DNA of 64,000 nt, from assembly GCA_900208305.1 (NCBI GenBank), contig OAPG01000001.1:744001-808000 (forward strand). Reading direction: 5' to 3'. This DNA comes from Melanopsichium pennsylvanicum. Its lineage: Eukaryota > Basidiomycota > Ustilaginomycetes > Ustilaginales. Numbering within the stretch: the stretch's first letter is position 1; every line of letters begins with the position of its first letter. A program made the position numbers and the translations under genes. The notes below the pieces were generated by a model. That model was given only the letters and a program-made list of their open reading frames with translations, was not told the DNA's origin and made no database searches. This document shows positions 10,261 through 21,471 of this stretch, piece after piece.

Positions 10261-11730
10261 TCAACCGCAGCGGCACGTCAACACATCCACCAGCTTCTGA
10301 CCAAACGTCTTGCGCTCCGCCGGGTGCTCCTCACCATTGCTGATGCCGACAGCCTGGCGAGTGTTGTCCCTTCGTCCATCCAGCCCGTTCCCGGACGACA
10401 TGGCAGTGGGGGTCATGTGACCCACATGGCTGTGTTCTCGAGTCCCGTTCTGATTGGGTATGCCAGCCACAGTGGCATCGTGAACAGCCACGTTCGATGC
10501 ATGGCCGACACCCCCATATCCGGATCCATTCTGGTTGAAGTCGCCGTGGTTTGCACGCAACTGTGCTGCCTGCGACCGCTCGCTTTGCATTTGCTGTTGG
10601 GCACCACCGGTCTTGCGACCACCCTTGGAACCATTGCGTGCCAATGCAGGCTGCTGTTGTGCCGCAGTCGCTGGTGCTTGCGGCACTGCCGATGCTCGGG
10701 TCTCACGGTGTCGGTCTCGGTCGTCCCGACGATCGCGGCTGGTTCCTGCTTCCCAACCTTTACCGTTATTCAACAGCATCCAGTCAAACACGCCATCCTC
10801 CTGCTCGCCCGAGCTCTTAAGCACCTTGGAGAAGAGCTCACGCAGAAAGTCGTAGTCGGGCGTCTCCTCAAATCCGAGCTTGCGAACGTAGTTGAGATAA
10901 ATGCCGAACTCTTCTGGGAAACCTTCGCATAGCTCCTTAATGGGCGTGCTCTGCTTCTTTTCGCCGATCTTTTCGTACTTTTGCTTGTTGGTCGCCGCCT
11001 TGAGACCCTGCCATGGTAAACCGCCACGGAGGAAGTACATGAAGACATGTCCGAGCGCTTCAAGATCATCTCGTCGCGATTGCTCACGACCAAGATGGGT
11101 GTTGATCGACATGTAACGCGCTGTTCCGCTCAACGACTTGCGCTCACGGTAAGGAATGTGCTGCTTTGTCTTCGGGTCGCGGTACTGCTTGGCCATTCCG
11201 AAGTCAACGACGTGAACCAGGTTGGCACCCTTGGTCATGGGTCGGCCGATGAGAAAGTTGTCTGGTTTGATGTCACGGTAGATGAGGTTCTTCTCGTGGA
11301 TGGTCTGAACGCGAGTGATCATCTGCTTTGCAGTCATGACGACGGTCTTGATGCTGAACTTGCGTCCGCACATGTCGAACAGGTCTTCGAGAGAGGGGCC
11401 AAGCAAGTCGATGACGAGAATGTTGTGGAGACCCTCCTGACCAAAGTAGTACACTTGAGGGATGCCGGGGCAACCGGCAAGGATCTTGTAGGTGCGGTAC
11501 TCATCTCGAAGCTGAGGAGCGTCACTCTTGCGGGGCTCGAACTTGATGGCAACCGTCTGGCTGTTGAGAAGGTTGGTGCCCTCAAAGATGACACCAAAGG
11601 AGCCTTCTCCGATCTTTTTGCCGACACGATAGTGAACGCCGACAACATTGGAGCCGGAGCTGGCGTGGGATGCGTGAGACGTCATGGGAGCAAAAGAGTT
11701 GTGGTACGGCTGAGACAGAGGTTGGGCCAT
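10261..11730 (-). CDS. Casein kinase 1, Yck/Cki1 type
   Basis: 489 residues from the ATG at 11730. A complete CK1 kinase domain covers about residues 34-310: glycine loop [12 protein letters not shown], catalytic Lys63 (VAIKFE), the CK1-type catalytic loop YRDIKPDN with Asp153, and DFG Asp176, followed by the CK1 signature [15 protein letters not shown]. The sequence is closer to fungal plasma-membrane CK1 (Yck1/2, S. pombe Cki1) than to Hrr25/CK1-delta. After the kinase comes a Gln/Asn/Gly-rich tail, and the protein ends LTCRCG. Yck kinases are anchored by palmitoylated C-terminal cysteines; the two Cys here could serve that role (inference). Such kinases act in nutrient-sensor signalling, endocytosis and vacuole fusion. 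No intron is evident. It is divergent from POL5 across a 2.7 kb spacer. Confidence 0.93.
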   Translation of the reverse strand: MAQPLSQPYHNSFAPMTSHASHASSGSNVVGVHYRVGKKIGEGSFGVIFEGTNLLNSQTVAIKFEPRKSDAPQLRDEYRTYKILAGCPGIPQVYYFGQEGLHNILVIDLLGPSLEDLFDMCGRKFSIKTVVMTAKQMITRVQTIHEKNLIYRDIKPDNFLIGRPMTKGANLVHVVDFGMAKQYRDPKTKQHIPYRERKSLSGTARYMSINTHLGREQSRRDDLEALGHVFMYFLRGGLPWQGLKAATNKQKYEKIGEKKQSTPIKELCEGFPEEFGIYLNYVRKLGFEETPDYDFLRELFSKVLKSSGEQEDGVFDWMLLNNGKGWEAGTSRDRRDDRDRHRETRASAVPQAPATAAQQQPALARNGSKGGRKTGGAQQQMQSERSQAAQLRANHGDFNQNGSGYGGVGHASNVAVHDATVAGIPNQNGTREHSHVGHMTPTAMSSGNGLDGRRDNTRQAVGISNGEEHPAERKTFGQKLVDVLTCRCG

Positions 11731-12352
11731 CGATTCGAGGCTGGTTCAAGAAGGTCAAGGTGAGCTACGCCGACAATGAGGTATCAAGGCTCAATGATGT
11801 GCCAACGCAAAGCAGCGCTTTGGAGATGAGAGGCTCTGCACGAAAGGTCTTGTCTGAATGTCCCGGTTGTGCTTGCGCGCGATGCGTCAAGGCGTTGAAA
11901 TTTGCGTGTGAGAACCTTGTGAGGTGGATTTGATCACGTTGACCGAATTTTGGCGCGTTTTCAGAGCGTTAAAAGATGAAGAGAGACTTGATGAACAAGC
12001 TGAGACGTCGGATGAAGCAAAGATAGTGCTGCTCTTTGGATGTTTGAATGAAGGTGGATGCGCCGACGGGGAAGTTGGGTGGATGAAACGTCGACCAAGA
12101 AACCTGAGTGGTGATTGGAGTGCTTCACCCGGGGTTCAACGAGAGCCAGAGCTAGTTGGATGGAGCTGATGACGAATGGAAAACGACCGAGAGGGAAAGG
12201 GACCAACAGATGGATGACCCGAAGGTAGTGGAGTAGGAGATGCGGAGAGGAGAAATGCAGGAATCAGTAAGGAGGAAAGAGGAAGAAGGTCGGAAAGATG
12301 GAGAGAGAAGGCGAATTCTTGAGAAAGTGCTACCCAGCCGAAAACCAACGGG

Positions 12353-12354
<2 letters not shown>

Positions 12355-12400
<46 letters not shown>
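12355..12400. repeat. GA-rich dinucleotide tract
   Basis: Nearly pure AG repeat with one AAAG interruption near 12389. It lies about 620-670 bases upstream of the casein kinase start and would be transcribed as CU if it falls in that gene's leader. Confidence 0.85.
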
Positions 12401-12401
<1 letters not shown>

Positions 12402-12520
12402 CGGGAGAGGGGTTCAACGCAGCAGCGTGAAGAGAGCGGAAGGTACGAAAGAGGTCCGAGAGTGTGGGAGGGCAAGCCAGAGCAATCAACGATCCAGTCG
12501 ACCAGTCAGCTCAAACGAGC

Positions 12521-12689
<169 letters not shown>

Positions 12690-14398
12690 GACACGAGAAG
12701 CGCCCTCTCTATGTTGAATCTGAAAACCAACAACACAGCACAAGCAAGCATGAGCGAGCAGCACGGGAACCGAGGAAATCAAAAATTAAATTTCAACTTT
12801 TCCAAATTTTGAATTTAGGCTTGGCCGTCAGTCTCTTGTGACCGAGTAAGTTTAGGGTGGGTGTATGTATGTGTTATCGAGTGTGACCAAATGTGAATAT
12901 TCAGGGGAACTCTCCAGCTGGCGGCTGCAACTCACTCTCACACCGCACCGACGGGCAGTAGAGCGTGCAACCACAGTGCCAATGCGGTTCCATTGCATGG
13001 AAGTGCGTGTCTGTCTGCGAGCGTGCATGAAAGGCTGAAATCACCATCGAATCATGACCACACAGAGGCACAAATCATCCCCATTTGTTCTACTCTGAGC
13101 AGCGAGCAAATCGTGTTTGGAAAAAGGGAGAGAAGGAGTGAGAGAGAGTTGTGCCTCATTAAATCTCTGCTCTGCAGAACCCCAGCTAACTTACACCAGG
13201 TCTACTTGAGTTAGCCTATCTGTTATACAGCTCGGCTGGCAAAAAAAAAAAAAAAACAAAACAAAAAAAAGAGGCTGCAATGCCAGGGCGATCTTCACTC
13301 GACGCTGACCTTGAATCGTGCACTCGTCTTTCTGAGTTCTTTCAGAGACTGTCTGTCGTTGTTCGAGCTCCACCCTTCTAACTTAGCAGCAATATTCTAA
13401 AACGGGGGTAAGAATTCCGTCTTTAACCCAACTTGAAACTCTTGTATTCATCGGATAGGTGTAGACTTTAAAGCGTACCACTCCTTTTAAAATCAGAGAC
13501 GTGTCTGCAGAAATTCGAATTTGACTCTTTCTTTTGCGCTTCTATTTTCTGTCCTTCTCTTCTCGCCCAATTTTTTGGTCCAAACACGCGCCATTGATTG
13601 AAGCACTGTGCAGACCTATAGTACTGCAACGCGGAACCGAGTCTGGGTTGAAGGCATGCACGCTTTCTTTCGCAAAGTAGCCACCAGAGCCATAGGTGAT
13701 GGACCATGCCAACCATGCATATAGCAAACGCTGTAACTGAAACCCCTTTCCAGGTTGCACGTGTTGTGCAGCAGAAAGATTCTAGTTCCTCTCACCGACA
13801 GGACAGTTTTGCTGCTCGTGGCACGGACAAGCTCCAGGCAAAAACCCTAAGTTCAGATCGCCGATACTAGAAATTTAGCCGATGGACTTGAAAGGCCGAT
13901 GCGACATCCGAGCTTCTTCTCCACAGACCCTGGTAAGTTTTGGACGAATTTTGTTTTTCTTCTTTCTTTGTTTTTTTGTTTTTTTGTTTTTTTTTTTTGT
14001 TTTTTTTTCTTTTGTCATAGAAAGGGCCGTAGGCGAGAAAAAGAAGAACCTCGTAGGCTCACCTGGGAAAAATTTCCATTTGGCGCCAAAAGGGTGCAGC
14101 TCCAATCTCTTGTTCCACCAACGCAGCAACAAGAAAGGGTGATGACTATCGCAAGTGGCAAAGCTGCAGCTCATCATAACCGTCATCACTAGATACACCT
14201 TGTGACGGTCATCAACTCGCATTGAACTTGGAACTCATCAAGGCCAATCATCAAGGCCACTGACGCTCAACATTCGGATCGTCACGCATTCCAAGCCGAG
14301 AACAACCCCCAGCCACACATATACAGGCTGCCTCGCACTGCCACTCTGTACCCCTTTGGTATCATAACCGATCTCGACCACACTACTCATTAATCACA

Positions 14399-17300
14399 AT
14401 GAACGGCAGCAACCTTCAGCTCTTTTGGGAGATCGCCTCCTCTAACCAGGACTCCAGGCTGGCGTCCGCCAACCAGCTCGTCGAAGAGCTCCTCTCACAA
14501 CAGGATTTGCTCACCTCCTCCTCCTCCTCCTCCAAGATCACGCTTGACCTTCCAACCACAGAAGAAGCTATGGAGCAGGATAGCTCGGACGATCAAGATC
14601 AAAGCAATGCATTGGTAGTAGATGACCACGAGGCCGAGGCAGTAGAGGAGGCTCTCGGCAATCGTACCGTCGCAGATCTCATGTACGCCCTCCGACGTCT
14701 GCTCCGTGGTCTCGCCAGTCCAAGAGAGAGCTCTCGTCTCGGTTTCGCTGTCGTTCTCACCGAGCTGCTCTCCCATATCAACTACGCCATCACTGCCAAA
14801 GAGGTTCTCACCCTCATCCTCAAGTACTCAAATCCACAGGTCGCTGCGAGCAGGCAAGAACAAAAAGACTTCATGTTCGCTAAGCTCTTTGGTGTCATGA
14901 GTCTCGTTCAGTCCAATTTGCTCGTTCAGCCTTCAGCAACCATCTCTGAATTTAAGCGCTCCATGCGCATCCTCATCAGCCTTTCATCCGACAAGCCTTG
15001 GATGGCAGAGAGCTGTGCTTGGATTATGGTCAGCGCCATCGCCCAGCTTCAACATCAAGATGTTCAGATTTCGTGGGCTCAAGCAGCGCAGTCCTGGATG
15101 ACCGCGCAGATCTCTTCCACCAAAGAGCTCAGTCCGGAGAAGCTCGCGGTCATGTTGCAACTCAGTCATGGAGCTGGTGCCGACTTTTTCCACAATGTGG
15201 CACTTCCGTCGATGCACAAAGAGCACCCCCTCTCCACCGCCAATCTCCCACAAGTCGCACGTGTTCTCAAAGAGGCAATCGCTTCAGAGAACGAAGCTAC
15301 AGCAGCCGGAGGCGCACGTTCGCGCTGGCAAGCCAAGATCCACTTTGTCTGGGATCTCATCATGGAAATCTACTTTGATGAAGCGTCCGCTGCCGAGACA
15401 AGAATTTCTTCTTTCCCCGATTTTTACCGTGTCGTTGTCGATGACACCCTCTTTGCTGCTGCCTCCTCGCATGATCGCAAGTCTTGGGGCTTCCAGGTCT
15501 TCCAGCGTGCTTTGCCTCGTGCCAATGATGCTGACAAGCCTATGCTTTTCACTCCCAACTTCATGCGCACTCTCATCAACCAGCTCGGCAACCACGACCG
15601 TCTTCTTCACCGAGCCGCCGTCAAGTCGACCCAGGCCATTCAGGATGTTGTCAAGGAGCAGCCACACCTCGGTTTTGTGCTGGTCACGCAGCTGATCGGC
15701 AAGAACGGCCACCAGAACTTTGATTCTATCACAAAGACCAAGACCGTCGAACACGTGTTGTCGTCGCTCGACATCGACCGTGTTCGCGAGTACGTCAAGC
15801 ACCTTGGCGACATCATCTGCCAAGGTGTTCAGACCGAAGATACGGACGAGATCGCCGAGATCACCAATCGCCGCAAGTGGGCGCTTGACCAGCTCCTTTT
15901 CTTGGTTCGCACCCCAACAGTGCCCAAAGACGACCAACTTGTCGTCGACATACTCACTTTCCTCGCCGCTCACAGTTACTTCACCATGCAGAGGCCCCTC
16001 AAGAAGCGCTTCTTGCTCGAACATTTACCCGCACCTCCATTCAGTGATTCTCTCAAGCAGATCACTCGTTCGCGTTTCCTTTCCAGTGTGTCGGAGCTCG
16101 CCAAGCAAGCACCCGCCTCATCCGCCTCTGCCGGCAAGAAGGCGCCCGGACTCGCACATGATGGCCAGCTCTGGCTGACCAAGGCACATGACATCCTGCT
16201 ATCGCTTGAAAAGGACAAATGCTTCAAATCCATTTTCGATCATGATGACGAGATTGCAGCTAAGCTCGCAGATGGTGTCAAGTGCCTCGACAAGGTGCGC
16301 AAGTTTGAAGCCAAGACGGCTGATGCGGATATCAAGGAGCGTGCGCGTGCTTTCCAGTCGCTTCTCCTCTCTGCTTTGCTGGTTTCGGCAGACGCGGCTG
16401 ACGGCGCTTCCGATTTGGTTGAGCCCCTCTCTGCGTGCGCCGACAAACTGTTTCCCGCCTCGACTGCTGCCGCTCGCAAGGGAAAGCAATCCGCTGAGGA
16501 GGACGGAATCAGTGGCATCGAACTGCTGTGCGACTGTTTGCTCAGCTTTCTGGAGCTTTCGTCTGCTTTCCTGCGCACTTCGGCCACCAACGCTTTCGAG
16601 GCCTTCTCGCAGGATATGACAAAGGAGAGCATGGGGTTACTCCTTTCCCATCTTCGCACCGCTGACGAGCGTACTCAGCTTGACGATGACGACGACGAAG
16701 ATGAAGACATGGAAGATGAGGACGACGAGGGTAAACCACGCGCATCCGACACGTCTGCCACCAGCGATGATGAGGATGGCGAAGAGTCTGGCATGGACGC
16801 CGACGAGGACGAGGACGAGGATGATGAGAACGAAGAGGTGGATGAGGAGCTTCGTGCTCGCGTCCGTGCTGTTCTCAAAGAATCTGGTATGGCCGACCCG
16901 GATGATACTGATGATGCTGAAGAGGGCGAAGAGACCGAGAAGGACGAGGATGATGCGCAGTCGGATGCTGGATCTGATTCGAGCGTTGAATTCTCCGATC
17001 TTGGAGATGACGAGATGATGCTGTTGGACGACAAGCTCGCTGAAGTCTTCCGTCAGCGTGTCTCTGCGGCACGCGAACAGAAGGAGGCCAAGCAAGAAGC
17101 CATTGCATTGCGCTTCAAGGTTCTCGAACTTGTCGAGATCTTGGCGCGCAAGCAGCCCCAAAGCGGTCTGATGCTTGACCTCATCCTTCCCCTCTACGAA
17201 CTGTGGACGAATCGAGACCAAGACACCGAACAACTGGCTGCCAAAGCACGAACTGTATTGCTCAGCCGAATCAGCAAAGCCAAAATTGTGCCCCAAGATT

Positions 17301-18160
17301 TTGACGCTTCTGAGGCGGCAAACTTGCTTGTTCGTATGCACACTGAAGCACGCGAATCCCAATCCAACGACGTGTCCAACGTGAGCCAGGCGGTTAACCT
17401 TTACCTCACAAAGGTTGCGCTATCCAAGTCTGGCGACAAGGTCACGTCTGCGCTCGGTGGCAAGTTGATTGATATCTACCGCGAGTCTCTTGTGGACTAT
17501 TCGATGCGTAAAGCTAGCCGGTTGCGCCATGAGTTCCTGATCGACGCGTTTCGCCGATTTCCTATGCTAGGTTGGCAATTGCGTTCCGAACTTTTGGATC
17601 ATTGCAAGCGCGGTGCTGCCACTCGAGCTTTTCGTCAGATGCAGGTTCTAACGATGTTGCAGACTGTGATTACTCAGATGGCACAACGTCCTGACAAGGG
17701 GGAGGTGGTTGGGTTTGTGCCCGAAATTAGCAACTGGTTTGTTTCGATTGTCAACGATTCTGTCAATGCGGACAATTCGTCGCCATTGAGCTCGAATCAC
17801 ATCAAGGATACTATTAAATTTGTTCTTCAAGCTGCTAGAATTAGCTCTAAAATCGAAACGGGGAATACGGAGAAGCTGCAAAGCTCTTGGAAAGTGGACA
17901 AGCTTGGAGATGCGGCAGAAAAGTTGCAAACTTCGGACAGGTTCAAGGCTTCGACTTCGATACATGATCTGATGAAGCAGTTATTTAAAGTGATTCAGCC
18001 AGATACAGTAGCTGGTGTCGCTGATGTTGATGGTGGCAGTAATAAGAGGAAAAATGGAGGAGGTGGTAAGAAGCGTGCTGCTGAGGAAACGGCGGAGGTT
18101 CAAGTGAATGGAAAATCTACGTCGCCTGCTGCTAAAAAGGTTAAGGCGGTCAAAAAGTGA
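14399..18160 (+). CDS. POL5: Pol5 / MYBBP1A-like nucleolar ribosome-biogenesis protein
   Basis: 1253 residues from the ATG at 14399 (CACAATGAA). Despite its name (DNA polymerase V/phi), the family works in the nucleolus on rDNA transcription and 60S pre-rRNA processing rather than replication. The N-terminal family signature is clear: NLQLFWEIASSNQDSRL, then YALRRLLRGLASPRESSRLG and FAVVLTELL, the start of a long helical-repeat solenoid. A highly acidic insert of D/E runs lies at about residues 760-880, as in family members. The solenoid resumes afterwards (MLLDDKLAEVFRQR...). The C-terminus is a Lys/Arg-rich tail (KRKNGGGGKKR, KKVKAVKK), a probable nuclear/nucleolar signal. Yeast Pol5 is 1022 residues. 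No intron is evident. Minus-strand frames opposite the acidic insert are mirror products of GAN codons. Confidence 0.92.
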   Translation: MNGSNLQLFWEIASSNQDSRLASANQLVEELLSQQDLLTSSSSSSKITLDLPTTEEAMEQDSSDDQDQSNALVVDDHEAEAVEEALGNRTVADLMYALRRLLRGLASPRESSRLGFAVVLTELLSHINYAITAKEVLTLILKYSNPQVAASRQEQKDFMFAKLFGVMSLVQSNLLVQPSATISEFKRSMRILISLSSDKPWMAESCAWIMVSAIAQLQHQDVQISWAQAAQSWMTAQISSTKELSPEKLAVMLQLSHGAGADFFHNVALPSMHKEHPLSTANLPQVARVLKEAIASENEATAAGGARSRWQAKIHFVWDLIMEIYFDEASAAETRISSFPDFYRVVVDDTLFAAASSHDRKSWGFQVFQRALPRANDADKPMLFTPNFMRTLINQLGNHDRLLHRAAVKSTQAIQDVVKEQPHLGFVLVTQLIGKNGHQNFDSITKTKTVEHVLSSLDIDRVREYVKHLGDIICQGVQTEDTDEIAEITNRRKWALDQLLFLVRTPTVPKDDQLVVDILTFLAAHSYFTMQRPLKKRFLLEHLPAPPFSDSLKQITRSRFLSSVSELAKQAPASSASAGKKAPGLAHDGQLWLTKAHDILLSLEKDKCFKSIFDHDDEIAAKLADGVKCLDKVRKFEAKTADADIKERARAFQSLLLSALLVSADAADGASDLVEPLSACADKLFPASTAAARKGKQSAEEDGISGIELLCDCLLSFLELSSAFLRTSATNAFEAFSQDMTKESMGLLLSHLRTADERTQLDDDDDEDEDMEDEDDEGKPRASDTSATSDDEDGEESGMDADEDEDEDDENEEVDEELRARVRAVLKESGMADPDDTDDAEEGEETEKDEDDAQSDAGSDSSVEFSDLGDDEMMLLDDKLAEVFRQRVSAAREQKEAKQEAIALRFKVLELVEILARKQPQSGLMLDLILPLYELWTNRDQDTEQLAAKARTVLLSRISKAKIVPQDFDASEAANLLVRMHTEARESQSNDVSNVSQAVNLYLTKVALSKSGDKVTSALGGKLIDIYRESLVDYSMRKASRLRHEFLIDAFRRFPMLGWQLRSELLDHCKRGAATRAFRQMQVLTMLQTVITQMAQRPDKGEVVGFVPEISNWFVSIVNDSVNADNSSPLSSNHIKDTIKFVLQAARISSKIETGNTEKLQSSWKVDKLGDAAEKLQTSDRFKASTSIHDLMKQLFKVIQPDTVAGVADVDGGSNKRKNGGGGKKRAAEETAEVQVNGKSTSPAAKKVKAVKK

Positions 18161-20979
18161 AAGAGAGATTTGAGAGAGAGAAAACAGAACAAAGTAATCA
18201 TAATGTACAATTAATATTAATGCGTACATACACTCATCATCGTCATCATCATCTGAAAATCGAACATTTGCATTGAATCGTCGATGATTGGGTGGTAATT
18301 GTAGCTTGGTGGCCACAATGTGACTGCAACAAGTTTTTTTTTTTTTCCATGCGCCATGCAGGGTTGGGGATGATTTTCTCCTCAAGTTAAAAACTAACAT
18401 GATAAAATTTACTGTACATTTTTTTTTTTTTTAATTGTTCAAAGTTGACAATGAATGATGCAAGCTGCAAAAGGTGCGTCCGAGTTGCACCAAATAAATA
18501 TATATATATATATATCTTTTAATATGCATAATGTTACCGATGAAATTTATTTTTTTTTCTTTGCCGCGCGGAACTGTGAAATTATTCCGCATTCAAACCA
18601 CATTTTCATTAATGCAAACACACCACACCACAGTACAGTGCAACAGAGTATAAAAACTCAGTCTACCGCTCGAACTCCGCAAACACCGTTCGCTTTATTA
18701 GATAGCCAACTTAATACGATAGGTACCGTATCGTTTTGGAGAGAGATTTCATAAAACCGAGGTTTGGAATATCGTTGTATAGCGCTTATTTTTTTTTTCA
18801 CTCCAGAGAGAAAAAAAAAAAAAGGTGGTTGGCGATATGGAAGAGGAGGTTGTGTATTCCCCGCACTCAAAGCAGGCACACACGAGAAACGTGTATGAAA
18901 TGATATCACGAACAGAGTTTAAAATTAAATGTCGAGAGAGAGAGACTACACACGAAGCACACCAAAAAACATTACTCTGTAAAACTAAGTAACCCAGACA
19001 CGTTACTACATAGGTTCTAAACGACACCGGAAATGAAATAACAGTGAGAGTATATGTATACAGTCAAAGTGTCTCGCGTATTTTCCCCAACTTTCGGTCT
19101 CGACTTTGAGTGTTGTGAGTAGCATCTGTAAAGTGCTATAAATGCAGAGAGAAAAAGAAAGCATGGGATATGTCAAAAGCACGTTGCATGCAAACCCCAA
19201 CCTTGGTTCTTTTTTTGTTGCTTGTAAACGACACAGTATCAAGCGAAAATTATTGTACGTGTAAGCTAGGAGAGATGAATCACAGGTTGCAAGACGCAAG
19301 CAAAGGAAATTTCAAACAAAAAGGATATTCTGGAAAGAACGTTTCGAAATTGCATCAACGTGGACCAAAAACGATGTGAGCAACACGACATGTGTTTGTC
19401 TAAGTAAAAAAAAAAAAAAAAAGGAAATAACCATATCATCGGAGTAACCGAAAGTAACACACACGAAATCGCATTTCACATGAGACAAGCCGATAAGCGG
19501 AAAAACCCAGTTGAATTGAGGAAAAGAGCCATGATAACTTGTGTGATAAGAGCAGCCAAAGTGAGGGAAATCGGGACGTTCCTTGTCAAGTTGGCGGGCG
19601 AGGTGCCTTTGTTCTAAATCACTGTTTATCCCTGTTAGCCCGCTGTGCTGTGCTGCAACTGTTCGCCCTGCAAACAAAAAAATTGAACTTGATTTGGCAA
19701 CTCTGTACAACCACCTCTTCCCCCCCCCATACACATACGCAAAACTAAGGTCCGCTTGCATATGCTCTGCAATTTTCTATGCTCAAACCGACTGATTTGG
19801 TCATGGTGTTGTTGTTGTTGTTGTTGTTTGTTTCATTGTGTGGATCGTCAGGGTCCAAAATCCGCAGATCATAAGCACGTCGATCGCATAACAACGTGAT
19901 GGATCGCAAAAGTAAGGTACAGTAATTATGACCAGGTGACGTCGATCATTTCTCTTCATGCTCGATGACTGCAACAGGTAACGGTTGTCTCCATGTTGAC
20001 CAGACGATCAAGAGAGAAAAAAAGAGAGAGAGAGAGATATGTGGGGAAAGAAAAAGGCCAACATCGAAAGGGGCGGAAGAGTGGACAAGCGAGCCGAATC
20101 GATCTTGGTGTAGAATCACAGCTGTATTTTGGTTGTCAGAGTTGAGTTGTAGGCCAAGGATGAACAGTGTGCGTGCTGATGTTGTTAGGATCGGTTGAGA
20201 AACGTCATAGAGTCATAGCGTGCATGCATATCATTTTCTTTTCTATTTTCAATTTGGAATTAAAAATGTAAGCGAACCGAAAAGACGACCAAGGATGGAA
20301 GGAAGCAAAGCAAGTTAGAAAGAAATGTGTGTCGGTAGATAAAAGCATCAACATTTTCAACTTTTTAAGGCTGCAGTTAAGGCTGCAGTTAAGGCTCTCA
20401 ATTAGAACACGCTTTGGGCTTGTCGATTGTGATGATGCAGAAGTTACACACACGCACAAAGTGTTGGTCTCACCTCTTCATTTCCAGCCCAATACAATAC
20501 CAATAGCTTAGGGCTGTTCTCGTACTTTGTGCGCAAAATTGTTCGCTTTCTGCAATGACGTAAAGCGTACAATTGTATATTCCATCACTCGATCATGTTT
20601 GCCTCTCTGATGACTGCCACTTTTTGCTGCTTGTTTGGCATCGAATTCTGCGCTCAGAGTGGTAGCTCTAATTGGATCAAGTCACACTTACACACCTACA
20701 CTGTAGTTGATTTTAAATATTTACATTACTGTAATTTAGTATACATGTGGCTGGTTTATGCAATTTGTATTACACTGTCCAAGTTGGTCTAGTCAGCCTG
20801 ATTCTTCCTCCTAACGTCACATCCACCTCCTCGCAGCGTGTCACATACAACTCTACAATCTCTTTCTTTGCTTAAACTTACAGCATTCTGGCGCCCTTTC
20901 TCGTTCCGCTCTCGGCTCTTGAAACTCTTGGCTCTTTCTTGGACTCGCGCTTCACAATCACAATTTGACAGTCTCGCTT

Positions 20980-20997
20980 ATGGTATCTTCCATCTAA
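20980..20997 (+). promoter_or_regulatory. Possible upstream ORF (5 codons) in the cdc25 leader
   Basis: ATG GTA TCT TCC ATC TAA. It is one of only two ATGs I find in the ~500 bases before the cdc25 start. It counts as a uORF only if the transcript begins upstream of it, which the sequence cannot show. Confidence 0.3.
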
Positions 20998-21395
20998 GAT
21001 CGCTCCCGGTCTAAGCTCGCTTCCGGCTCATCTTCAAGCACTGGTGATACAGCGCTATCCATACCCCATCCTATCCCATCCTATCCCATCCTATCCCATC
21101 CCACTTCCTTGACAAATTTCATCTCGTGGCTCGGTTTCCATTCAGCTTGCTCACCATCAACTCTCCTCTCCACCTTGCACACCCTTTGGCGTCATCTTTC
21201 CCACTTCCACCACAATCATCATCTCAACCTCAGCATCACTAAACACCACATACACGATTCTCCGCATACCCAGCTGTGTTTCTGCTCCTAGTCTGCCTCG
21301 CCTTTTGGTTGTTCAGCTTTGCCTACAAAGTCAATTCGCTCATTTCCAATCTTTCGCATCCTTGTTTGCATCCTTGTTTGCATCCTCTCTTGCCT

Positions 21396-21407
21396 ATGCT
21401 ACTCTAA
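21396..21407 (+). promoter_or_regulatory. Possible minimal upstream ORF (Met-Leu-Leu) before cdc25
   Basis: ATG CTA CTC TAA, ending 64 bases before the cdc25 ATG, with no other ATG between. A ribosome must scan past or reinitiate after it if the leader includes it. Translation of S. pombe cdc25 is known to depend on its structured leader, so this placement is plausible for dosage control (inference). Confidence 0.4.
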
Positions 21408-21471
21408 AGCACTTGTTCCGCTTCAAATTCTCTCACTCGGCAAACAGTTGTGCCACTCTCACACTGCCATC

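Larger units (their letters stand above)
18161..21471. other. Long spacer and cdc25 leader region
   Basis: 3.3 kb, one of the longest non-coding stretches here. It contains homopolymer T/A runs (18334-18347, 18420-18432, 18549-18558, 18789-18798, 18810-18823, 19406-19422), a TA run (18499-18514), a GTT run (19807-19829), a direct repeat AAGGCTGCAGTT x2 (about 20367-20391), CTATCCCATC repeats (about 21062-21103) and a tandem CATCCTTGTTTG (about 21358-21382). TACWGTA occurs at 18410, 19918 and 20727. Short minus-strand frames around 19300-19760 show no domain. The ~600 bases before 21472 are pyrimidine-rich, like a long leader. Confidence 0.55.

Noticed and set aside
16637..17362. Minus-strand frames opposite the middle of POL5
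   Set aside because: They mirror the GAN-rich acidic insert and the conserved solenoid; POL5 explains the sequence.
19312..19761. 149-residue minus-strand frame in the spacer before cdc25
   Set aside because: It crosses a homopolymer run and shows no domain or codon regularity.
21319..21471. N-terminal extension of Cdc25 with a hydrophobic segment
   Set aside because: The frame is open but contains no ATG; the ATG at 21472 has a good context and no known Cdc25 has a membrane segment.
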